Assembly: GCA_021767325.1 (NCBI GenBank)
Contig: JAASTM010000011.1
Coordinates: forward strand, 1-14,464
Length of the DNA stretch: 14,464 nucleotides
Origin: Spirochaetales bacterium
Lineage (GTDB): Bacteria; Spirochaetota; Spirochaetia; DSM-16054; Sediminispirochaetaceae
Reading direction: 5' to 3'
A program made the position numbers and the translations under genes. Below are positions 1-6,646 of this stretch, one piece after another (position 1 is the first letter of the stretch; each line of letters starts with the position of its first letter). Under the pieces are notes generated by a model. That model saw only the letters and a list, made by a program, of their open reading frames with translations. It was not told where the DNA came from and did not search any database.

Positions 1-435
1 GCGCTGCCGGCCGCCATTCTCACCATCACTACACTGGGAGTCGGCTGCTCCTTTTTTCCGGCGGTTCGCCGTATGAAGAACAGCTTTCAACTCGGCTACT
101 ATCTCATACTGATCTTTTCATTGACCGTCAGTTCGATGGCCAATGTGCAGAGCTTAGTACTGTCGGCGCCGATGATTCTGCTGTACGTGGCGGTGCTGCT
201 GGCCTTGGTTTCGGGGATCCATCTGCTGTTTTCAGCTGTTTTCCGCATTGATGTTGATACACATATTATCACATCCACTGCCTTCATTTTCTCTCCGCCC
301 TTTGTGCCGGTAGTGGCAGCGGCGCTGCGGAACAAGCAGGTCATCGTAAGCGGTATCCTGACCGGGGTCACCGGTTGGGTCATCGGCAACTACCTGGGGG
401 TTGCCCTGGCTTATGCGCTCAAAGGCTTTATGTAA
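1..435 (+). CDS. DUF819-family integral membrane protein, C-terminal part (start outside window)
   Basis: The reading frame is open from base 1, so the gene begins upstream of the window and 144 residues of its C-terminus are visible. An ATG at 73 lies inside the open frame and has no convincing ribosome binding site, so I do not take it as the start. The visible part is very hydrophobic, with about four membrane segments. The last part, with SPPFVPVVAAAL, then ILTGVTGWVIGNYLGVALAY, matches the conserved C-terminal pattern I associate with DUF819 (YjcL-like) proteins: a small-residue loop followed by a G-rich helix with GNYLG. These are predicted inner-membrane proteins of unknown function, possibly transporters. 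The next gene begins 21 bases downstream on the same strand, so they are probably co-transcribed. The family call rests on pattern recognition only. Confidence 0.7.
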   Translation, partial: ALPAAILTITTLGVGCSFFPAVRRMKNSFQLGYYLILIFSLTVSSMANVQSLVLSAPMILLYVAVLLALVSGIHLLFSAVFRIDVDTHIITSTAFIFSPPFVPVVAAALRNKQVIVSGILTGVTGWVIGNYLGVALAYALKGFM

Positions 436-456
436 ACCCAGAGAAGGAGTTTCTCC

Positions 457-1587
457 ATGAACGAAGCAGTTTCAATCGAACAGGTCAAACCGGGAACTCA
501 AGCGGAAAAAGAGTTTCTCCAGCTCCCATTTACCGTATATAAAGACAATCCGCACTATGTTCCCTGGTTCACCAGGACCATGAAAAAGATAGTTGCCAAG
601 AATCACCCCTTCTTTGAACACTCCGATGGCGAGTTTTTTATTGCCAAGCGCAAGGATGAGACGGTCGGACGGATTGCACTGCTCGAGCCGAAGCGCTTCA
701 ACGAGTATCAGGATAAAAGGGACGCCCGTTTCTACTTTCTCGAGATAAAAGACGACCTGGGAGCGGCCCGCGAGCTATTCACCTTTGCCGAGGAGTGGGC
801 CATGCAGCGCGGTTTAGACCGCCTGATCGGCCCGCAGGGTTTTTCCGGCTTCACCGGGGCGGGTGTGCTAATCGATGGATTCGATCAAACCGCCTCCATG
901 ACCATGATGAATTACCACCTACCCTATTACCGCGAGCTCCTCGAGTCGGTGGGCTTTGAAAAGTACAAAGACTTTTACAGCGCCGAGATCGATGCCAACA
1001 AACAAATTTTACCACAAAAATACAAAACCTTTGCCGAACTGGCAAAAAAGCGCGGCCGCTTTACCGTGCCGGACCTGTCCACCAAACACGAGCTGCATAC
1101 GGTTGCCCGGGAAGTCGGACAACTCTACAACGAATCCTGGGAAGACCACGAGGAGTTCTGCCCGATGAGTGTGGCCGAGATGAACCAGCTCATTGAGGAT
1201 CTGCTGCAGATAACCGAGCCGTCGCTGGTCAAGATTATCCGCCGTGAGGACCAGCTGGCCGGATTCGTGCTGGCCTTTCCCGATCTCTCGGCTGCACTGA
1301 AGCGGGCCAACGGCAAGGTGAATCCGCTTATCCTGCGTAATCTCATGAAAGAGAAACAAAAAGCCACCAAATACCTGATAAATGGTTTGGGGATCCTCCC
1401 CCAGTACCAGAAAAACGGCGGCATTGCCATCCTCTTCAACGAGATGGCCAAAACACTGCGTCAGCACAATGTCAGTAAAGCAGAAATGACACAGATTGCC
1501 GAAACCACCGATCTGATGATCAGCAATATCAAAAAAATGGGCGCCCGCATCTACAAGACCCACCGGGTCTACCAGAAAAAGCTCTGA
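457..1587 (+). CDS. GNAT-superfamily N-acetyltransferase-like protein (376 aa, probably two GNAT folds)
   Basis: The ATG at 457 is preceded by AGAAGGAG about 9 bases upstream, and 21 bases separate it from the preceding membrane protein gene. The protein looks cytosolic, with no signal peptide or membrane segment. The N-terminal half (about residues 5-180) has a GNAT-like beginning, GEFFIAKRKDETVGRIAL (58-75), and a conserved GPQGFSGFTGAGVLIDGFD stretch (125-143). The C-terminal half (about 215-376) contains GLGILPQYQKNGGIAILFNEM (310-330), which fits the acetyl-CoA pyrophosphate-binding loop and following helix (GNAT motif A). The C-terminal NIKKMGARIYKTHRVYQK fits the end of a GNAT fold. 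Large GNAT-like proteins of this length are widespread, and their substrates are mostly unknown. I cannot name a substrate. The fold assignment is fairly secure; the two-fold reading is inference. Confidence 0.75.
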   Translation: MNEAVSIEQVKPGTQAEKEFLQLPFTVYKDNPHYVPWFTRTMKKIVAKNHPFFEHSDGEFFIAKRKDETVGRIALLEPKRFNEYQDKRDARFYFLEIKDDLGAARELFTFAEEWAMQRGLDRLIGPQGFSGFTGAGVLIDGFDQTASMTMMNYHLPYYRELLESVGFEKYKDFYSAEIDANKQILPQKYKTFAELAKKRGRFTVPDLSTKHELHTVAREVGQLYNESWEDHEEFCPMSVAEMNQLIEDLLQITEPSLVKIIRREDQLAGFVLAFPDLSAALKRANGKVNPLILRNLMKEKQKATKYLINGLGILPQYQKNGGIAILFNEMAKTLRQHNVSKAEMTQIAETTDLMISNIKKMGARIYKTHRVYQKKL

Positions 1588-1667
1588 TTCCGCGCGTTTA
1601 GGGGCCATTTGCTTTTGCTCATTCGAACTTATTACACTTAAAGAAACAGCAACGGAAGGAGGGGCAT

Positions 1668-2015
1668 ATGGAAACCGTACAGGGATTGAATCAGAACGAA
1701 AAGATGTTTCTAGCCGGATGCATGAAAAACCTGATTCTGATGGACGGGAGCATCGAAACCAACGAAATCGAAGGACTCGACGATGTCATCGATGCCCTGC
1801 GCTTCACCGATTTTGACGAACGCCTGGGCAAGTTCGAGGAGCAGACCCACACCTGGGAGAAGTTCTGGGAAGAAGCCTCGCAGATCGAATCGAATGAAAC
1901 CCGCCAATTCATTCTGGCAGTACTCGAGGAGATGGCGGTAAAAGACGCCCTCTACGAGCGGGCCGAACGCAAACTCATCGACGACCTGCGGAACCACTGG
2001 AACATGCCGGCCTAA
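1668..2015 (+). CDS. Small acidic helical protein, TerB-like
   Basis: This 115-residue protein starts at an ATG preceded by GGAAGGAGG, a strong ribosome binding site with about 6 bases of spacing. It is acidic, has no signal peptide and reads as almost entirely helical. Two acidic segments, LMDGSIETNEIEGL (24-37) and AVKDALYERAERKLIDDL (90-107), resemble the paired DG-x-x-E and Asp/Glu helix starts of TerB-like domains, which bind metal or act as interaction modules. This likeness is suggestive only, and a hypothetical protein is the safe call. It lies 80 bases after the acetyltransferase gene on the same strand with no clear terminator between them. Its stop codon directly abuts the stop of the convergent glycosyltransferase gene. 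Confidence 0.6.
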   Translation: METVQGLNQNEKMFLAGCMKNLILMDGSIETNEIEGLDDVIDALRFTDFDERLGKFEEQTHTWEKFWEEASQIESNETRQFILAVLEEMAVKDALYERAERKLIDDLRNHWNMPA

Positions 2016-2027
2016 TTACCGGCCGGC
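2006..2027. terminator. GC-rich hairpin holding the two convergent stop codons in its loop
   Basis: GCCGGCC (2006-2012) and GGCCGGC (2021-2027) form a perfect 7-bp stem with an 8-base loop TAATTACC. The loop contains the TAA stop of the plus-strand gene (2013-2015) and the TAA stop of the minus-strand glycosyltransferase (2016-2018), which touch with no base between them. There is no T-tract on either side, so this is not a classical intrinsic terminator. It may still pause polymerase, protect 3' ends or help separate the convergent transcripts. Confidence 0.45.
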
Positions 2028-2933
2028 CGCGATCTCTCCCTTGTAATGCGCCGCCTTGGCCTCGAACTCCGCGGCTTCGGCACTCTTTCCGCGTTTTCGG
2101 CAGCCGGCGGCATAAATAGCGCATTTTTCCGCGAGCTCCGCCGCAGCCGCCTGCTGGAGTTCAAACGCCCGTGCCGAAGTAAGTGCCGCTGCGGTGTTTC
2201 CGGCCTGCCGGACAAACCAGCGGCTGTGCACCAAATCTTCCAACCCTTTCAATCTAAATAGTTCGATATGTCCGTATTTCTCGGAGAGCTGCTCGCCGTG
2301 GCCGGCCCGCTTAACGATCAGCGGCTCGTCCACATACTCTACCGGGTAGAGGGCCGCCAACCGCAGCCACAGCTCGTAGTCCTCGGCTATCTCCAGGTCC
2401 TCCCGGAACCCGCCTAAGACCTCGTACACATCCCGCCGCATCAGCACGGTGGACGGCCCGATCATGCACTTTTTGAGGGCGTCCGGGAAAACGTCACCCC
2501 GGCGGCTGTGGCAGTGCCGCTTCTGACTGATAATTTTCACATCCCGCAGCCAGATCTCCCTCGAGTGCACCAGCGCCGGTGCGCCCCCCTCCCCCCGCAC
2601 GCTTCGAAGCAGCTCCGCCACCTGCAGCTCCAACTTATCCGGCAGCCAGAGATCGTCGGAGTCGAGAAAGGCAATCAGATCGTAACGGGCGGCCGCGACC
2701 CCGCGGTTGCGGGCCGCCCCCGGCATGCCGCTGTGCTCTATCGGCAGATAACGAAAGCGCGGGTCGGCGGCGAACAGCCGCCGGGCTTCCTCCGGTGGGT
2801 CGGTGGACCCGTCGTCCACCAGGATGCACTCGAGCCGCGGATACGACTGGAAGAGTACCGAGCGCACCGCCTCCAGGGCCAGCTGCGGGCGGTTGTAGAC
2901 CGGAATAACAACACTTATCCAGGGCTGTTCCAT
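2016..2933 (-). CDS. Family 2 glycosyltransferase (GT-A fold)
   Basis: This 305-residue protein transfers a sugar from a nucleotide donor to an acceptor that cannot be deduced from sequence. The N-terminal GT-A domain is complete: ISVVIPVYNRP (6-16), the donor-binding LVDDGSTD (38-45), GAARNRGVAAA (72-82), the metal-binding DSDD (91-94), and EDYELWLRL (184-192) with the likely catalytic acidic residue. Residues about 240-305 form an Ala/Glu-rich helical tail of TPR-like character. There are no membrane segments, so it is cytosolic or peripheral. The ATG overlaps the stop of the upstream vWA frame by one base (TGATG), and GGGAGG lies 8 bases ahead, so it is probably translationally coupled to the chelatase gene. 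No other polysaccharide genes are visible nearby, so the pathway is unknown. Confidence 0.9.
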   Translation of the reverse strand: MEQPWISVVIPVYNRPQLALEAVRSVLFQSYPRLECILVDDGSTDPPEEARRLFAADPRFRYLPIEHSGMPGAARNRGVAAARYDLIAFLDSDDLWLPDKLELQVAELLRSVRGEGGAPALVHSREIWLRDVKIISQKRHCHSRRGDVFPDALKKCMIGPSTVLMRRDVYEVLGGFREDLEIAEDYELWLRLAALYPVEYVDEPLIVKRAGHGEQLSEKYGHIELFRLKGLEDLVHSRWFVRQAGNTAAALTSARAFELQQAAAAELAEKCAIYAAGCRKRGKSAEAAEFEAKAAHYKGEIAAGR

Positions 2934-3841
2934 CAGGCGCCTCCCTCGGCGGTTTCGGCCCGGCCGACGGCGCTCAGCACACTGCCGGCCGACAGGGCCT
3001 CGGAGCCGTAATACCGCCCGCCGGCGGCTTCGGCAAAGCGGCGCATCTCCTGCGTCCGTCCGGCGGACAGCGGCTTGGTGTCGATGCAGATGAGCTCGTC
3101 GGCCTGCCGGCGCAGCCGCGGCAGCAGACCGAGCACCTCGCGGTGGGGATCGGCGTCGCTGTGCAGCGGCACGTTCGCCTCGCCGTCCGACAGCAGCACC
3201 ACAATTTTCGAACCGGCGCTGCCCCGCGAGCCGACCTCGTGCAGCACCTGCAGCCCCTTGGCCAGGGCAGCGGCCATCGGGGTTGCCCCGTCAGGCCGCA
3301 GTCCGTAGAGGGCCTTGCGGGCCAGTGATACCGAGGCGGTTGGCCGCAGGAGCAGTCGAGCCCGCCGGCCACCGAAGGCGATGACCCCGACGCTGTGCCG
3401 CTGCTGGTAGGCCCGGGTGAGCAGCGCCATCACGCTGGCCTTGACCACCGCCAGCCGGCGGCTGGCCCCCATCGAATCGCTGGCATCCACCAGAAACAAG
3501 ACAAAGACCTTCTCGGTGCTACGCCGCACCCGCAGCCGCAGATCACCGGGCGCCACCACAAGCTTCGAACCGGGGTCCACAGCGCTGGCGCTTGCGGGGT
3601 GGCCGCGGTGCAGCAGGCTGTTACGAAGCGTGGAGGTCCAGTCTATGTCGTGAACTTTTTCGCCCGGGCTGGGGGCCCGCGAGGAGACGGTTTTGCCCTG
3701 GCGGCCGCTGCGGCGCCGGCGGCTGCGGCGCTTGCGGTTCTGGGCGGACTTCCAGCCCCGCGGCAGGATGCGCAGCTCCCGGGGCGAAACGTCTATTTGT
3801 TCGGCGAGTTCGGCCTCATCGGCCTCTTCTAGTGTGGGCTT
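2933..3841 (-). CDS. chlD: ChlD-type C-terminal half: Arg-rich linker and von Willebrand A domain, read in the -1 frame of the ChlI-like ORF
   Basis: This is the second half of a ChlD-type magnesium/cobalt chelatase medium subunit. After the slip site the -1 frame gives an acidic segment (PTLEEADEAELAEQ), a conserved PRELRILPRG, a very basic linker (NRKRRSRRRRSGRQGK) and the vWA domain. The MIDAS is intact in fusion numbering: DASDS (D534, S536, S538), T602 in DGATP and D634 in LSDGEAN. Linker and domain order are those of fused AAA+/vWA chelatase proteins. The only possible in-frame start near the domain is a GTG at 3580; it has no ribosome binding site and would discard the linker. No ATG occurs in frame between the junction and the vWA domain. 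I therefore read this as translated only by frameshifting from the upstream ORF, giving 717 residues in total. The alternatives are a disrupted gene or a homopolymer error. Confidence 0.85.
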   Translation of the reverse strand, partial: KPTLEEADEAELAEQIDVSPRELRILPRGWKSAQNRKRRSRRRRSGRQGKTVSSRAPSPGEKVHDIDWTSTLRNSLLHRGHPASASAVDPGSKLVVAPGDLRLRVRRSTEKVFVLFLVDASDSMGASRRLAVVKASVMALLTRAYQQRHSVGVIAFGGRRARLLLRPTASVSLARKALYGLRPDGATPMAAALAKGLQVLHEVGSRGSAGSKIVVLLSDGEANVPLHSDADPHREVLGLLPRLRRQADELICIDTKPLSAGRTQEMRRFAEAAGGRYYGSEALSAGSVLSAVGRAETAEGGA

Positions 3842-5085
3842 TTTTTTTTCAGGAAATCGAAAACGATACTGCCGGCAGCGGCCGAGCCGGGAACCTGCAG
3901 CTCTTCCAGCGGGTCGACCGTGCGCTCGGCCCGGCCTTCGAAAGTGGTCGGCGAAGCCTGACTTTTCCGGGCATCCGGTTCCGGCGAGGCTTCCAGGTCA
4001 GGCAGTTGTACGCCGGCCAGCAGCTGCTCGAGCCGGTCGGCCGCGCTCTCAGGAGTATCGTCCACCCGCCCGCTAATGCGGTGCGGCAGGGCCAGGCGGG
4101 CCGCCTCTTGCACGTCCTGCGGGGCGACCCGCCGGCGACTGTTCAGCGCGGCCAGGGCCATGGCGCATTTAGCCATGACGATATCGGCCCGGTGGCCCTG
4201 CACACCGCCCTCGGCAGCATAGCTGACGATGGTGTCCCACAGCTCCTCCGGCAGCTCGACCTGCGGCAGGAACTCCCGTGCCGCCGCCACCGTTTTACTG
4301 AGGCGCTCTTGCTCGGCCCGCCACTCTTCGGCGAAGCGGCGCTGGTTGGCCTCGAAGGCGATTCTGCGGCGGGCGATCTCTTTACGCAGCGCCGGCTCGG
4401 TCTCGCCCTTTACGCTGATGCAGAGCCCGAAGCGGTCGATGAACTGCGGGCGCAGCTCCCCCTCTTCGGGGTTCATGGTGCCCACCAGCAAAAAGTCGGA
4501 GGGGTGCTGCAGTGAAAAGCCTTCGCGCTCTACCCGGTGAACCCCGGTGGCCGCCGCATCCAGAATGAGGTCGACCAGGTGGTCCTCTAATAGGTTCACT
4601 TCATCGATGTAGAGGATGCCGCGGTTGGCCGCCGCCAGCAGTCCCGGCTCGAAGCGGCGCTGGCCGGTGCGCAGCGTCTCCTCGAGGTGGACCGTCCCGG
4701 CCACCCGCTCTTCGGTGGCGTTCAGCGGCAGTTCGACCAGCGGGACGCGGATGGTGGCGGTTTCAAGGCCGGCGCCGGCGGCGCGGATTTTGTCGCGGCA
4801 CTCGGCATGCGGGCTGTCGGGGTCGGCGGGATCGCAATGGTAGGGGCAATCCTGCACCGTCTGCAGCGGCGGCAGGAGTTCGGCCAGGCCGCGGACGATG
4901 GTGGTTTTGCCGGTTCCCTTTTCGCCGCGGATCAGTAGCCCCCCGATGGAGGGGTCGACCGCATTGGCCAGCAGGGCGGCCTTCAGGCGGGGCTGGCCCA
5001 CCAGGGCCGCAAAGGGGAAGACGGGGCGCTGATACCGGGTCTGTTCGCCCGGGCCGGCTGCACCGGCTGTGTTCGTGTTGCTCAC
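3829..5085 (-). CDS. chlD: ChlI-type AAA+ ATPase, zero-frame product of the chlD-like chelatase gene (418 aa)
   Basis: This is the ATPase module of the metal-chelatase family (magnesium chelatase ChlI/ChlD, or the ChlD-like partner of CobN). It would couple ATP hydrolysis to metal insertion by a large subunit that is not encoded here. Walker A is GEKGTGKT (54-61), Walker B ILYIDEVN (157-164), sensor 1 GTMNPEEG (202-209), the Arg-finger region DRFG (217-220), and the sensor-2 helix HRADIVMAK lies near 300. A cysteine set (C80, C84, C96) in the nucleotide-binding region recurs in the fused ChlD subfamily. The start is GTG at 5085 with GAGG ten bases upstream. A flexible Pro/acidic tail ends in LKKKSPH and TAG. 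The stop comes four codons after an A10 tract, where slippage would extend the protein into the vWA half. The length fits a stand-alone small subunit. No cobalamin or chlorophyll genes lie in the window, so the metal is uncertain. Confidence 0.9.
   Translation of the reverse strand: MSNTNTAGAAGPGEQTRYQRPVFPFAALVGQPRLKAALLANAVDPSIGGLLIRGEKGTGKTTIVRGLAELLPPLQTVQDCPYHCDPADPDSPHAECRDKIRAAGAGLETATIRVPLVELPLNATEERVAGTVHLEETLRTGQRRFEPGLLAAANRGILYIDEVNLLEDHLVDLILDAAATGVHRVEREGFSLQHPSDFLLVGTMNPEEGELRPQFIDRFGLCISVKGETEPALRKEIARRRIAFEANQRRFAEEWRAEQERLSKTVAAAREFLPQVELPEELWDTIVSYAAEGGVQGHRADIVMAKCAMALAALNSRRRVAPQDVQEAARLALPHRISGRVDDTPESAADRLEQLLAGVQLPDLEASPEPDARKSQASPTTFEGRAERTVDPLEELQVPGSAAAGSIVFDFLKKKSPH
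3840..3849 (-). other. A10 slippery tract: probable programmed -1 frameshift or transcriptional slippage site
   Basis: The coding strand reads CTG AAA AAA AAA AGC CCA CAC TAG in the ChlI frame, a run of ten A residues four codons before the stop. Re-reading one base (a -1 slip on A AAA AAA) or inserting one A in the transcript joins the frame to AAG CCC ACA CTA GAA GAG and onward to the vWA domain. I see no clear upstream Shine-Dalgarno-like stimulator. Downstream there is only a weak GGCC-GATGA-GGCC hairpin. The long homopolymer without strong stimulators fits transcriptional slippage somewhat better than ribosomal slippage, but tandem Lys codons allow both. Confidence 0.8.
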
Positions 5086-5089
5086 TCTA

Positions 5090-5118
5090 TTGACACCTCA
5101 TGCCGATATCTCTAGGCT
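5090..5118 (+). promoter_or_regulatory. Candidate sigma70 promoter for the GH1 gene
   Basis: A perfect -35 box TTGACA lies at 5090-5095, and 17 bases later comes TAGGCT (5113-5118), which keeps the three most conserved -10 positions. TATAAG at 5126-5131 is a better -10 hexamer but has no matching -35. The -35 box falls in the leader of the divergent chelatase gene, so the two promoters may overlap in this 70-base gap. I could not pick a minus-strand promoter with confidence. Confidence 0.4.
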
Positions 5119-5155
5119 TACATTCTATAAGATAAACCCTACAGGAGCAACGCAC

Positions 5156-6508
5156 ATGAAACAGCATATTACTACGGGACAGTTTCCCGACGACTTTACC
5201 TGGGGCGTGGCCACCGCCAGTTACCAGGTGGAGGGAGCGGTGGCCGAGGACGGCCGCAGCCCTTCGATCTGGGACACCTTCAGCCACACCCCCGGCAAAA
5301 CCGCCCACGGACATACCGGCGACGTGGCCTGCGACCAGTACCACCGCTACCGCGAGGATGTAGCTCTGATGCGGCAGCTGGGGCTCAAATCCTACCGCTT
5401 CTCCCTCTCGTGGTCGCGTCTGTTTCCCGGCGGCGGACAGGAGCTGAACCAGAAGGGCTATGAATACTACAAAGCCTTGATAGAGGAGCTATTGGCCAAC
5501 GGCATCGAGCCGGCGGTGACACTGTATCACTGGGACCTGCCGCAGGAGCTGGAGGATGCCGGCGGCTGGCCGGAGCGCTTCATAGTCGACAAGTTCGTGG
5601 CGTATGCCGAGCGCTGCTTCGAGCTCTTTCCGCAGGTAAAAAAATGGATCACCTTTAACGAGCCTTTTTGTAGCTCGATTCTCGGCTATCATGTCGGGGT
5701 GCACGCCCCCGGCCGCACCGAGCGCCCGGCGGCCTACCGGGCCATACACCACCTGTTGCTGGCCCACGGCAAGACCGTGCAGGCCTTCCGGGCCCGGCAG
5801 TCCGGCAGCGATGCGGAGATCGGCATCACGCTGAACCTGTTTACCCCGCGGCCGGCCACCCGCCGCAAGGAGGACATCGGTGCCGCCGACCGGGCCGCCG
5901 ACCAGAGCAGCCGCATGTTCCTGGACCCGATCCTGGGACGCAGCTATCCGCAGCGCCATCTGGATGCGTATCCGGAGGTCAAGATGCCAGTGGAGTCCGG
6001 CGACATGGAGATTATCGCCCAGCCGATCGACTTTCTGGGTCTGAACTACTACTGGGAAGATGCCGTTACGGCCGACGAGGAGCAGCCGGAGGGCTTTCGC
6101 ATGGTGCAGCAGTACCAGGACCGCACCACCATGGGCTGGCCGATTACCGCGGAGGGCTTTTACCGCCACATCCGCTGGGTAGCCGCCGAGACCGGCGACC
6201 TGCCGCTGTACATTACCGAGAACGGGGCCGCCTTCCCCGACCGCCTGAGCCCCGACGGGCTGAGCTGCAGCGACCCGCAGCGCATCGACTACCTGCGCCG
6301 CCACTTCGAGGTCTGCCGGCGGGTGATTGCCGAGGGCGTGCCCCTGAAGGGCTACTTTCTGTGGAGCTTTATCGACAACTTCGAGTGGGCTTTCGGATTC
6401 GAGCAGCGCTTCGGCATCGTCTACTGCGACTATGTAAACCAGCGCCGCGTGCCGAAGGACAGCTTCTACTTCTACCGCGACGTGGTAGCCGGGATGGAGC
6501 CGGTCTGA
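5156..6508 (+). CDS. GH1 beta-glucosidase (450 aa)
   Basis: Glycoside hydrolase family 1 enzyme, probably hydrolysing beta-glucosides such as cellobiose in the cytoplasm; there is no signal peptide. The open frame extends upstream, but ATG 5156 is chosen because AGGAG lies 9 bases before it and the family's usual N-terminus, FPDDFTWGVATASYQVEGA (10-28), follows directly. The acid/base is E169 in TFNEP (167-171 region) and the nucleophile is E355 in YITENG. Other subsite residues visible are Q24 (SYQVEGA), H125 and W126 (LYHWDLPQ) and the aglycone/glycone motif WSFIDNFEWAFGF (403-415). The E410-W411 pair fits non-phosphorylated sugars rather than 6-phospho-beta-glucosides. The full family length is present. 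It stands alone: the chelatase gene diverges upstream and a 138-base gap follows. Confidence 0.95.
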   Translation: MKQHITTGQFPDDFTWGVATASYQVEGAVAEDGRSPSIWDTFSHTPGKTAHGHTGDVACDQYHRYREDVALMRQLGLKSYRFSLSWSRLFPGGGQELNQKGYEYYKALIEELLANGIEPAVTLYHWDLPQELEDAGGWPERFIVDKFVAYAERCFELFPQVKKWITFNEPFCSSILGYHVGVHAPGRTERPAAYRAIHHLLLAHGKTVQAFRARQSGSDAEIGITLNLFTPRPATRRKEDIGAADRAADQSSRMFLDPILGRSYPQRHLDAYPEVKMPVESGDMEIIAQPIDFLGLNYYWEDAVTADEEQPEGFRMVQQYQDRTTMGWPITAEGFYRHIRWVAAETGDLPLYITENGAAFPDRLSPDGLSCSDPQRIDYLRRHFEVCRRVIAEGVPLKGYFLWSFIDNFEWAFGFEQRFGIVYCDYVNQRRVPKDSFYFYRDVVAGMEPV

Positions 6509-6592
6509 CGGCGGCCCGGCGGCCCCGGGAGTTTCAGATCCCTATAGCCCCGACCGTCCGTGCGGCGGTGCAGGGCTGCTGATAACACGTAA

Positions 6593-6598
6593 TATAAT
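6593..6598 (+). promoter_or_regulatory. Possible -10 box (TATAAT) for the DA1-like gene
   Basis: A perfect TATAAT sits in an AT-rich island within GC-rich DNA, about 50 bases before the ATG at 6647. No recognisable -35 box lies 16-18 bases upstream and there is no extended -10 TG, so it may need an activator or may be fortuitous. The rest of the 6509-6646 gap holds a GC-rich run just after the GH1 stop without a T-tract, so I do not call a terminator there. Confidence 0.3.
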
Positions 6599-6646
6599 TA
6601 CTTCTCTGAATTGTCGGGCCCGCAGCCGAAGCCTTATATTCGAGGT

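Noticed and set aside
1009..1608. A 199-codon minus-strand frame opposite the acetyltransferase gene
   Set aside because: It is antisense to a well-supported gene, has no ribosome binding site and no recognisable motif.
2933..3580. A stand-alone vWA protein starting at GTG 3580
   Set aside because: There is no ribosome binding site before this GTG, and starting there would drop the Arg-rich linker that fused ChlD proteins have between the AAA+ and vWA domains and that is open in the same frame up to the A10 tract.
3395..4515. Long plus-strand open frames across the chelatase gene (up to about 300 codons)
   Set aside because: They are antisense shadows caused by high GC at third positions. 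Their Arg/Pro/Ala-rich products show no domain pattern, while the minus strand carries clear motifs.
5489..6304. A 271-codon minus-strand frame opposite the GH1 gene
   Set aside because: It overlaps a full-length GH1 enzyme with both catalytic glutamates, and its product is low-complexity and motif-free.
6509..6535. A terminator just after the GH1 gene
   Set aside because: The sequence is GC-rich with overlapping CCCGG/CCGGG possibilities but no stable unique stem and no T-tract.
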